From the NCBI GenBank assembly GCA_964517605.1, contig CAZFCE010000008.1, forward strand, positions 62,001 through 126,000: a DNA stretch of 64,000 nt. The letters run 5' to 3'. The notes beneath the pieces are model-generated. The model was not told where the DNA came from. It saw nothing but the letters and a program-made list of their open reading frames with translations, and ran no database searches. A program made the translations under genes and the position numbers. Shown piece after piece: positions 50,547-59,000 of the stretch. The stretch is from J095 sp964517605 (GTDB lineage: Bacteria > Chloroflexota > Anaerolineae > 4572-78 > J111). The first letter of the stretch is position 1; each line of letters begins with the position of its first letter.

Positions 50547-51704
50547 TCAATCCTGCGCCGCGTCAAAGGCGTTCAGCGTAAAGAAAAAGGTGCTGCCCTG
50601 CCCCGGCCGGCTTTCGAGGCCAACCTGACCGTGAAGTTTTTCGATAATGCGGCGCACCGTTGACAGGCCAATCCCGTGGCCTTCGATGCGCCGGGTATGT
50701 TCCAGCCGGGCAAACTCGTGGAACAACCGGGCCTGTTCTTCGGTTGAAATGCCCTGGCCATTGTCGCGCACCCAAAATTTTACCCGGCCAGCCGGCAGCG
50801 GCGAGGCTCCCAGTTCTATTACCGGGGGTTGCCCGCCGTATTTTAAGGCGTTGCTGATGTAATTGGTCCACACCGATTCCAGCCACGGCGCGTACCCCAC
50901 GGCGGCGGGCCAATCCGGCGGCAACGTAATTTCGGCCTGCGTCTCTTTGATTTTGTATTCCAGCCGGCGAATGGCTTCGGCCACCAGTGATTCCATGTCC
51001 ACCGGCTCCAGTTGGGGAGCCTGGCGCACGCTGGCCAACGTTAACAACTCGGTGATGATGTTGTCCATGCGGTGGCCGTCGCGGATAATGGTTGCCAAAT
51101 ATTGTTCCAGTTCGGCGGGGCTAAAGGTGGCGTAGTAGCGATGCAACACATCGGCCATGCCCACCATCACAGACAGCGGGCTTTTCAAATCGTGGGCTAC
51201 GGTGTGGGCAAAGGCATCGAGTTCTTCATTGCGGGCTTGCAACTCCTGGGTGCGCTCCTGCACTTTTTGCTCCAACTGCTCGTGGGATTCGCGCAAGGCC
51301 TGCTCAATCTTTTTGCGCCCGGTCACATCTCTAATGGCGCTGAGCACAATCAGGCCGTGTTCGGTGGCCAGCGGGCTTAAACTGATTTCAACCGGCAGTA
51401 ACGAGCCGTCGCGGCGGCATCCGTGTAATTCCAGCGCCGCGCTGAGGCCCATTGGGCGCACCTGGGGATTTTTGAGGTAGCCTTTTAAATAGAGGCTGTG
51501 CTGCTGTCGTCGGTCAGCCGGAATCAACAAATCCAGCGGTTGGCCCAACAATTCGGCGCGAGGATAGCCAAACATTTTTTCCGTTTGCTCGTTGACCAGC
51601 ACAATGTCAGCCTGGTCGTTAACTACCACTATGGCATCCGGGGCCGTCTCCAGCAACGCCTGGCCGATTGCGGCGGTTTGAAACCACTGTTCTTGTTGAA
51701 GCAC
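50547..51704 (-). CDS. PAS sensor histidine kinase
   Basis: A 385-residue soluble kinase. PAS domain (about 15-130) with APDAIVVVNDQADIVLVNEQ and MFGYPRAELLGQPLDLLIPA, a coiled coil (about 135-165), HisKA with the phospho-His in FAHTVAHDLKSPLSVMVGMA, and HATPase with WTNYISNALKYGG, DNGQGIS and GHGIGLSTVRRI. It has no membrane segment or receiver. The start is GTG with GGGAGG 5 bases upstream. It is followed directly by a solute-binding lipoprotein; since the kinase is cytoplasmic and the lipoprotein external, any functional link needs a third component. Confidence 0.9.
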   Translation of the reverse strand: MLQQEQWFQTAAIGQALLETAPDAIVVVNDQADIVLVNEQTEKMFGYPRAELLGQPLDLLIPADRRQQHSLYLKGYLKNPQVRPMGLSAALELHGCRRDGSLLPVEISLSPLATEHGLIVLSAIRDVTGRKKIEQALRESHEQLEQKVQERTQELQARNEELDAFAHTVAHDLKSPLSVMVGMADVLHRYYATFSPAELEQYLATIIRDGHRMDNIITELLTLASVRQAPQLEPVDMESLVAEAIRRLEYKIKETQAEITLPPDWPAAVGYAPWLESVWTNYISNALKYGGQPPVIELGASPLPAGRVKFWVRDNGQGISTEEQARLFHEFARLEHTRRIEGHGIGLSTVRRIIEKLHGQVGLESRPGQGSTFFFTLNAFDAAQD

Positions 51705-51720
51705 GGCAACCTCCCGTGAA

Positions 51721-51783
51721 AATAGCGAATTGCAAATAGCGAATTGCGAATGTCACCCTGAGGACGCAAGCCCGAAGGATCGC
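51721..51783. repeat. Short tandem repeat plus CACCCTGAGG element
   Basis: Two 14-base tandem units AATAGCGAATTGC-A/G (51721-51748) are followed by GTCACCCTGAGGACGCAAGC and CCGAAGGATCGC (51752-51783). Similar CACCCTGAG...CGAAGGATC strings occur as dispersed repeats in many bacterial genomes. Nothing else is seen in 51784-51918. Confidence 0.5.
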
Positions 51784-51918
51784 CCGACCAGTTGGATGTA
51801 AATCTTCATGCTTTGGCGTGCTGCCGCCGGCTGAGTCCGTCTCCCTGATACTGGCTTGATATTATGAAAAATGCGGCAATTTGTCAATGAATGGTCGCGC
51901 TAAAATTTGGGGCTGTGG

Positions 51919-51924
51919 TATAAT
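51919..51924 (+). promoter_or_regulatory. -10 element of the 450-residue membrane protein gene
   Basis: Consensus TATAAT lies 20 bases before the TTG start. No -35 is present at 16-18 bases; TTGTCA occurs but 32 bases away. Confidence 0.4.
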
Positions 51925-51944
51925 TTGGCCGGTGCGAGGAACCG

Positions 51945-53297
51945 TTGAAAAAATCATTGGATGCCCTAATTTTACTGGCGCTGGTCATTGCCCGCATTCG
52001 GATTGATACGCTGGCCGATGCCGTGCTGCCCCAACGCCACGAGGATGTGTACCGCCTGCTGGCCGGCTGGTGGCCGGACTGGAGCCTGAAGCTGCTGGCT
52101 CACCCCGAAACCGACCCGGCCAGCATGCTGCTGCTGGTTACGGCTATTGGTCTGCTGGCGCTGTACCTGGCGCTGGATATTTTTACCACCGACAGCCGCG
52201 CCGCGCACCGGCTAAAACTGGCCCTGATTTACGGCATCATTATTTTGCTGGTGTTTGGCAAAACCTTTTTGTTCATCAACCTGCGCCACCTGCGCGGCCC
52301 GGCCAGCTACGCCCACGATGGCGGTGTTATCCAAACCGAGGCCACCGTTACCTACTTTCTCACCGGGCTAAACCCCTACGTTGAAGACTATGTAAAAACG
52401 CCCATGGCCGAGTGGGGCTTTTCGGAATATCGCACCGCGCTTTACCACTACCCCTACCTGCCGTGGACGTTTATTTTTTCCGCGCCGTTTTATCTGGCGG
52501 CGCAGGTTGCGCCCGGCTGGTTTGATGAGCGTTGGGTGTATTTGCTACTGTTTGCGCTTACCCTGGTGGCTACCCAAAAACTTGTCCCCGGCCAGATGGA
52601 AAAACGGATTGCCGTGGCCGCGATGGGCTTAAACCCGCTGCTGGCGCTGAGCGTTATCTTTGGCGAAAACGACCCGTTTGTGCTGGCCTGGATTGCGCTG
52701 GGCGTGTGGCTACTGGCCCGCCGGCGGCCATTGGCCGGTTCGGCCATGCTGGGGCTGGCCTGCGCCAGCAAACCCACCGCCTGGTTTTTGGTTCCGTTCT
52801 GGCTGCTGTTTTTGCTGCGCGATCAATGGGGCAGCGCCTTCATTCCGCCGGTAGCCGCCTGGAAAAATCACCTGCTCACTTTGGCGCGGCACGGCTGGAC
52901 GCTGCCCACCGTGGCGCTGGCCGTCATCGGCCCCTGGTTTATCTGGAACCCCGCCGCCATGTACGATGACGTGTGGCGCTGGTCGGCGGGGTTGGGGCCA
53001 ACCGGCTACCAGATTTGGGGCTGGGGGGCCAGCAACTACGTGCTGGCGCTGGGCTGGGTGGCTAATCGCTTTCAATACTGGCCGTTCATCATTCCGGGCG
53101 CAATAATCTGCGCCCCGCTGCTATTGGCCCTACTGTGGCGGCAAACTCGCGCCAACACGGCCGGTGCCATGCTACACGGGTACGCCGTGCTGCTGCTGGC
53201 CTTTTTTTATGTATCGAGGTTTTTGCAGCCCAACTACCTGGGCTTTATTCTGGGGATTTTTATTCTGGCCGTTCTGGTTAACCACGACAACGGCTAA
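51945..53297 (+). CDS. Multi-spanning membrane protein, GT-C/GT87-like
   Basis: A 450-residue protein with about ten hydrophobic segments. The extracytoplasmic loop between segments 3 and 4 contains QTEATVTYFLTGLNPYVEDY and YHYPYLPWTFIFSAPFYLAA, and a later one has GENDPFVLAWIALGVWLLAR with SKPTAWFLVPFW, the pattern of GT87/DUF2029 mannosyltransferase-like proteins. Substrate is unknown. The likely start is TTG at 51945 with GAGGAA just upstream; no better ATG exists before the first membrane segment. The peroxiredoxin gene follows after 17 bases. Confidence 0.75.
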   Translation: MKKSLDALILLALVIARIRIDTLADAVLPQRHEDVYRLLAGWWPDWSLKLLAHPETDPASMLLLVTAIGLLALYLALDIFTTDSRAAHRLKLALIYGIIILLVFGKTFLFINLRHLRGPASYAHDGGVIQTEATVTYFLTGLNPYVEDYVKTPMAEWGFSEYRTALYHYPYLPWTFIFSAPFYLAAQVAPGWFDERWVYLLLFALTLVATQKLVPGQMEKRIAVAAMGLNPLLALSVIFGENDPFVLAWIALGVWLLARRRPLAGSAMLGLACASKPTAWFLVPFWLLFLLRDQWGSAFIPPVAAWKNHLLTLARHGWTLPTVALAVIGPWFIWNPAAMYDDVWRWSAGLGPTGYQIWGWGASNYVLALGWVANRFQYWPFIIPGAIICAPLLLALLWRQTRANTAGAMLHGYAVLLLAFFYVSRFLQPNYLGFILGIFILAVLVNHDNG

Positions 53298-53314
53298 TCA
53301 ACCGGGAGAAACCA

Positions 53315-53770
53315 ATGCTCGCAGAAAAAGACATCGCCCCTGATTTTGAACTATTAAACGATGCCGGCCAGCCGGTTAAGTTATCGGATTTTAAGGGCCG
53401 GCGGGTGCTGCTGTACTTTTACCCCAAGGCCATGACCAGCGGCTGCACGCTGCAAGCGCAAAACCTGCGCGATGATTTTGCCGCTTATCAGGCCGCCGGT
53501 GTGGTGGTTATCGGTATCAGCCCGGATGCGGTGGCGCGGCAGGCCAAATTTAAATGCCAGGAAAACCTGCCCTTTATGCTGCTGGCCGATGAAGCCCATC
53601 AGGTAGCCGAAGCCTACGGCGTGTGGGCCGAAAAATCAATGTACGGCCATAAATACTGGGGCGTTGAGCGCACCAGCTTTTTAATTGACGCCGCCGGCTG
53701 CATTGAACGCATTTTCCACAAAGTAAAACCCAAAACGCACAGCGCCCAGGTGTTGGCGGCGCTCGATTAG
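53315..53770 (+). CDS. bcp: Peroxiredoxin, Bcp/PrxQ type with single cysteine motif
   Basis: A 151-residue thiol peroxidase. The peroxidatic motif reads YFYPKAMTSGCTLQAQNLRD, keeping the P-x3-T-x2-C pattern. In many Bcp enzymes a resolving Cys follows five residues later (CTxxACxF); here that position is Gln, so recycling would need an outside thiol. The C-terminal VERTSFLIDAAGCIERIFHK is normal. It reduces hydrogen peroxide and organic peroxides. Being close to a Fur-family regulator gene fits oxidative-stress control. GGGAG precedes the ATG. A small AGCCCT/AGGGCT hairpin follows the stop. Confidence 0.92.
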   Translation: MLAEKDIAPDFELLNDAGQPVKLSDFKGRRVLLYFYPKAMTSGCTLQAQNLRDDFAAYQAAGVVVIGISPDAVARQAKFKCQENLPFMLLADEAHQVAEAYGVWAEKSMYGHKYWGVERTSFLIDAAGCIERIFHKVKPKTHSAQVLAALD

Positions 53771-53931
53771 CCCTTTTTATGCAGGGCTATTGCAAAGCTG
53801 CATGACATTGGTAAACAACCATTAGGGTGGAGCAAAAATTTTGATTTCAGTGTAATCGTCATCATTTAAGGCGGAGCCGCGACGTTTCAATGCCGGGCAA
53901 TGGCTCTGTCACAGCCGGAAGAGGCGGTTTT

Positions 53932-53965
53932 TTGCGACGCCTTTGCCGGTGTGATACTATATCAC
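53932..53965 (+). promoter_or_regulatory. Promoter with overlapping operator of the Fur-family gene
   Basis: TTGCGA (53932-53937), a 17-base spacer and TACTAT (53955-53960). An inverted repeat GTGAT-ACTAT-ATCAC (53951-53965) covers the -10, where a bound repressor would block polymerase. Confidence 0.6.
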
Positions 53966-53992
53966 CTGCGAGTATTATTAACTGGTGATGAC

Positions 53993-54430
53993 ATGCAGCT
54001 ACAACCCGAAAATTTGATCAAAGAACTGCAAAAACGCGGTATGCGCGTTACGCCGCAGCGAGCCATTATTTTTGAAGCCATCGAAAAACTGGATGGGCAC
54101 ATCACTGCCGAAGAAATCTTTCAGGAAGTGCAAAGCATCAACCCGTATATCAGCCTGGCCACGGTGTATCGCACCCTGGAATTACTGCAAGACCTGGATT
54201 TGGTAACGCCCACCAACCTCGGCGGCAGCCAAACCTACTTTGCCATGAAGGATCACGGCACGCACCACCACCTGGTTTGCCAGCAGTGCGGCACCATCGA
54301 AGAGTTTCCCGACGAACTGCTGGAAAATCTGCGGGCCAGGTTGATTAAAGAATACAACTTTACGGCGCAGGTTAATCATATTAGCATTTTTGGCCTTTGC
54401 CGGGTGTGCCGCACAACCGGCCACAATTAA
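53993..54430 (+). CDS. Fur family metal- or peroxide-responsive regulator
   Basis: A 145-residue Fur/PerR/Zur protein. The winged helix contains KRGMRVTPQRAIIFEAIEKL and YISLATVYRTLELLQDLDLV. The dimerisation half has the His-rich GTHHHLVCQQCG and two C-x2-C pairs (CQQC and CRVC) that form the structural zinc site. Which metal or peroxide it senses cannot be told. An in-frame ATG at 53900 lies upstream of the predicted promoter, so ATG 53993 is taken. A palindrome overlapping its own -10 suggests autoregulation. Confidence 0.92.
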   Translation: MQLQPENLIKELQKRGMRVTPQRAIIFEAIEKLDGHITAEEIFQEVQSINPYISLATVYRTLELLQDLDLVTPTNLGGSQTYFAMKDHGTHHHLVCQQCGTIEEFPDELLENLRARLIKEYNFTAQVNHISIFGLCRVCRTTGHN

Positions 54431-54508
54431 CCCGCCGCCCCCAACTTTTTAAAGGCATTTATCCGGTAATTCTCAAGTGGCCGGCTTTAACCGGCGGGGA
54501 GTCGTCAT

Positions 54509-55801
54509 TTGGCTGTGGCGCAACGAACCCTGCTTTTAATTACCGCTTCTTCTCCGGCCATCCGCGCGGTGCGGCGGGCGCGGGTGCTAAACTTTCAGCA
54601 AATCACTATGCCCTATCTGGCGGCGTGGGTGCCGCCCCACTGGACGGTCATCCATATTGATGAAGAAGTGACGCCGGTGGATGTTTCGCTGCCCGTGGAT
54701 TTAGTGGGCATCACCTTTCACACGCCCAGCGCCTTGCACGTTTACGCGCTGGCGGCTCAATTTCGGCAGCGCGGCATCCCGGTGGTGCTGGGCGGGCCGC
54801 ACGTAACTCTGCTGCCCCACGAGGCCCAAATGCACGCCGATGTGATTTTTGTGGGCGAGGCCGAACCATACTGGCCGCAATTTTTGCGCGATTTTGAGCA
54901 GGGGCAGCACGCCCGCCGCTACGGGCCGCCGGGCCAGCCGCCCTCGCTGGAGCACGCGCCGATGGCCCGCAAAGATTTGTTCCACCGGCGCGACCACACC
55001 GGCGGGGTGTTATTTGCCACGCGGGGCTGCGCCTTTGGCTGCGATTTTTGCGCGCTGGCGATTATGTACCAGCGCCAGGTGCGCCAACGCCCCATCGCGG
55101 CGGTGGCGGCGGAGTACGCCTCTTTCAAAGGCAAGGTTATTATTTTTTGGGATGATAACCTGGCCAATGACCGGGAATACGCCAAAGCCCTGTTCCGGGC
55201 GATTGCGCCCCACAACAAATGGTGGAGCAGCCAGGCCAGCCTTCAGGCCGGCGAAGACGCCGAATTTTTGGAGTTGGCCGCCCGTAGCGGCTGCAAACAA
55301 CTCTTCATCGGCCTGGAATCCATCTCTCAGGCCAGCATGAACGAAGTGCACAAACGCTTTAACCGCGTCGAGGAGTACGCGCGGATTATTGAGCGCATCC
55401 ACGCGCACGGCATCGCGGTGCAGGCGGGGATAGTGTTTGGCTTTGATCACGACACCGAATCAATTTTTGCCGAAACGCTGGATTTTTTAGAAGCGGCGGG
55501 CGTGCAAAACGCCACGTTCAATATTTTAACGCCTTACCCCGGCACGCCGTTATACCAACGGTTAGCCGCCGAAGGCCGAATTTTAACCCAGGATTGGAGC
55601 AAGTACAATGGCCGGGAAGATGTGGTTTTTTTACCCCGGCAAATGAGTCCGGAGGCTTTACTGGCCGGCTACCGCTACGCCAACCGGCGGTTTTATTCCG
55701 CCGCCAGCATTTACCGGCGGCTGGCCCGGTCGCCGGTGGGCTTGTGGTGGACTTTGCCGCTGAACCTGGCTTACACCGCCGCGTTGTGGCACAACCATTG
55801 A
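54509..55801 (+). CDS. B12-binding-type radical SAM protein
   Basis: A 430-residue enzyme. Residues about 1-140 form a B12-binding-like Rossmann domain (ITFHTPSALHVYALAAQFRQ, VVLGGPHVTLLPHE, DVIFVGEAE) without the classical D-x-H-x2-G base-off motif. The radical SAM core carries the cluster motif ATRGCAFGCDFCALA (C-x3-C-x2-C) and IGLESISQASMNEV. Such enzymes make methylthio or cyclised products or bridge unactivated carbons; the reaction here is unknown. The start is a TTG with GGGGAG 7 bases upstream. After its TGA the frame stays open for 45 more codons, mostly a heptapeptide repeat. Confidence 0.85.
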   Translation: MAVAQRTLLLITASSPAIRAVRRARVLNFQQITMPYLAAWVPPHWTVIHIDEEVTPVDVSLPVDLVGITFHTPSALHVYALAAQFRQRGIPVVLGGPHVTLLPHEAQMHADVIFVGEAEPYWPQFLRDFEQGQHARRYGPPGQPPSLEHAPMARKDLFHRRDHTGGVLFATRGCAFGCDFCALAIMYQRQVRQRPIAAVAAEYASFKGKVIIFWDDNLANDREYAKALFRAIAPHNKWWSSQASLQAGEDAEFLELAARSGCKQLFIGLESISQASMNEVHKRFNRVEEYARIIERIHAHGIAVQAGIVFGFDHDTESIFAETLDFLEAAGVQNATFNILTPYPGTPLYQRLAAEGRILTQDWSKYNGREDVVFLPRQMSPEALLAGYRYANRRFYSAASIYRRLARSPVGLWWTLPLNLAYTAALWHNH

Positions 55802-55840
55802 AGCCGTTCCCAAATAACTTTTTGGGCCAATCCGGTCAGA

Positions 55841-55941
55841 AATAATTATGACCAGGTCAAAAACAATTATGACCGGGTCAAAAAATTTTATGACCCAGTC
55901 AAAAATAATTATGACCAGGTCAAAAAATTATTCGATAGATA
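55841..55941. repeat. Four 21-base tandem units with palindromic core (also a heptapeptide repeat frame)
   Basis: The sequence TGACC-N-GGTCA recurs at 55849, 55870, 55891 (one mismatch) and 55912, exactly 21 bases apart, with a degenerate half copy ending at 55838. In the frame of the preceding gene the units read NNYDQVK, NNYDRVK, KFYDPVK, NNYDQVK, then KLFDR and TAA. Either an array of operator sites on one face of the helix or a remnant coding repeat would explain it. Confidence 0.85.
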
Positions 55942-56069
55942 AAGCATTTGTGGAGGCAAAACCGTGGTTTTTGGGCGTAATCTACTAAATTTTGGCAGCG
56001 GGCGGGAACTTCCGGCCCGGTTGCCACGTCTAGGTAATATGACCAGAGCTTACCCAGGAGGTTATTACG

Positions 56070-59000
56070 ATGCAACATCCCAAACCGCACTTTTTTTGGC
56101 AGATTACCCGCCGGTGGGCGCTGCCGGCAATGATTTTGCTGGCCACGCTGACCGCCGTGGCGGTATCGGCGTGTGGGCTAACCGCCGCCGCGCCCGCCGT
56201 TCAACCGGGCGCGGACACGCCCACTCCCACGCCCACCAGCCCGCCCCCGCCGCCCAAACTGGAGTACACGCCCGTGTCCACTGACACCGTTTCACCGGTG
56301 ATTGTGCAGCGCCAGCCGCGCCGGGGCGAAGAGTTGCCCGTTACCGGCGTCATCGAACTGGTGTTTGACCGGGCCATGAATCAGGCGGCCACCGCCGGCG
56401 CGTTTACGTTGCAATCCGCCGCCAAAACCCCGCAGCCCATTGCCGGGCAAATCACCTGGGCTGATGGCGGGCGCACCCTGCGCTTTACGCCGCAGCAACC
56501 GCTGGCGCGGGCATCTGTGTTTGATGTGATTCTGAGCCAGCAGGCTGCCGCCACCGATGGCGCGCCGCTGGCCGAACCGTTCACGTTTCGGTTTAGCACG
56601 CCCGGCAACCTGGAAGTAACGCAGGTTATCCCCGCCGCCAATACGGCCAACGTGCAAACCAACAGCACCATTACGGTAATGTTTAACCGGCCGGTGGTGC
56701 CGCTCACGGCGCTGGCCGAGGCTAAAAATATGCCGCAGCCGCTCAGTTTTGAGCCGCCCATTCAAGGCCGGGGCGAATGGCTCAACACCTCGATTTACGT
56801 ATTTACGCCCGCCAGTGATTTGCCCGGCGGCAGCACCATCAAAGCCACGGTCAAGGCCGGCCTGGCCGATGTGAACGGCAAAACCTCGCTGCCCGCTGCC
56901 TTTACCTGGAGTTTTACCACCCAGCCGCCCGAAGTGGTGTTTACCGCCCCCACCGATGGCCAAACGTTAACGCCCATTGAAAACGCGGTAACGGTGCAAT
57001 TTAACCAGCCCATCAGCCGGCCATCCGCGCAGGCCAATTTTTCGCTCAACACCGCCGGTTTTTTGGGCGGCAGCAGCGTGCCGGGCAGCCTGACGGTAGA
57101 AGGCAACACGCTTACGTTTACCCCCACCCAGCGGTTAAAGTTTGATACCACCTATCAAGTTACCATCAAAGCCGGCGTTACCAACGTGGCCGGCGGAACC
57201 GGGATGGTCAGCCCGTTCAGCTTTAGGTTTACCACGGTGCCGCTGCCGGCCATTTTAGGCACCTCGCCGGCCAACGGCGACCAGAACGCCTCGCCGTACA
57301 CCGATTTTGCCATCACCTTTAACGCGCCCATCAACCCGGCCACGGTTATGAGCCACATCCAAATGACGCCGCCGCTGCCGGTAACGCCAACTTCGGTTTA
57401 CACCTACTACTCGGAGTGGAACAACACCTTTGGCTTTAGTTTTGGGGCCAAACCCGCCGCCGATTACAGCGTGCGCATTACCCCCGGCATCGAAGACCGC
57501 TACGGCAACAAAACCACCGATAATATGACCGTGCGCTTTCGCACCGCGCCGCTGCCGCCGCAACTCAGCCTGCGCGCCCCCGATATGATCGGCACTTACG
57601 ACAGCGCCCTGCCGGCCAAAACCGTGGTCAGCGTGGTGAATGTTAACGCCCTTGACTTTAAACTGTACAAACTCGATCCAACCCGGCTGGTTGGCTCGCA
57701 GTGGCAGTGGTACGATTACCAGCCCGGCCCGGACAGCCTGCTGCGCCAGTGGCACGCGCAGTTAACCATTCCCGCTAATGAGCTATCGTTCCAGCCGGTT
57801 GATCTGGTGGAGGGCGGCGGGCCGCTCAAGCCCGGCCTGTACCTGCTCGATGTCAGTTCGCCGCAACTGCCGCAGGATAACCGGTATGGCCGCCGGCACG
57901 TGCTGGTTGTTACCGATGTGAACCTTACCCTGAAAGCCGGCCAAAAGGATGCCCTGGCCTGGGCCACCGATTTGGCCACCGGCCAGCCGGTAGCCGGGCT
58001 AAACGTAACTTTTTACGGCGATAACCAGGAAAAACTGGGCGCGGCTGTTACCAACGCCGACGGCCTGGCCCAAATTGATTTGGGCCAACGCCAGAATCGC
58101 GCCCAGGTTTTGGCGCTGGCGCTGCCCGGCGGCGAGCAAAACCGCTTTAGCGCCGTGTCCGAACAGTGGGCGCAGGGCATCAGCCCGTATGATTTTGGGC
58201 TGACCGCCGCCTACCAGCTCCCCAACTTTACCGCCCACATCTACACCGACCGGCCCATTTACCGCCCCGGCCAAACCGTTTACTTTAAAGGCATTATCCG
58301 CGCCGAGGATGACGTAAAATTCAACCTGCCCGATTTGGGCCGGGCGCAAGTGACCATCCGCGATGCCGCCGGCGAAACCGCGTTTGACCAGGAGATGACG
58401 CTTTCGGCCAACGGCGCGTTCAACGGTGAGCTAAAACTGGCCGCCGGCGCGGCGCTGGGCAACTACGTCATCGGCGTGCAATTCCCCGACCAGTATTTTG
58501 AGCAATCCTTCCAGGTGGCCGCCTATCGCCCGCCGGAGTTTGAAATCACCATAAAGCCCGCCGCCGCCGAAACGCTGCGCGGCGACGACCTGTCGGCATT
58601 AATCAAAACCAGCTACTTTTTTGGCGGGCCGCTGGCCGGCGTAAAAGTGGATTGGAACGTGCTGGCCCAGAGTTACACCTTTGCCCCGGCCCAGTTTGGC
58701 AACTACCACTTTACCGATGCCGACGACCCCTACCTGTGTTTTGATTGCTGGTGGGCGCAGCCCACGCCGCCCACGCCGGTGCAAAGCGGCAGCGGCGTAA
58801 CCGATGCCGCCGGTGAACTGCCGCTTAAAATTGATGGCCAAACTTTGGCCAACGCGCTGGCCAAAGGCAGCTACAAACTCATCATCGAAGCCACCGCCAC
58901 CGGCCCCGATAATCAATCCATCTCCGGGCGCAGCGAAGTAACGCTGCACAAAGGCGGCTACTACATTGGCCTTAGCCCCACCCAAAACGTGGCCAGCGCC

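Noticed and set aside
55841..55941. CRISPR array
   Set aside because: Units are 21 bases and directly adjoining with no unique spacers; no cas genes are present.
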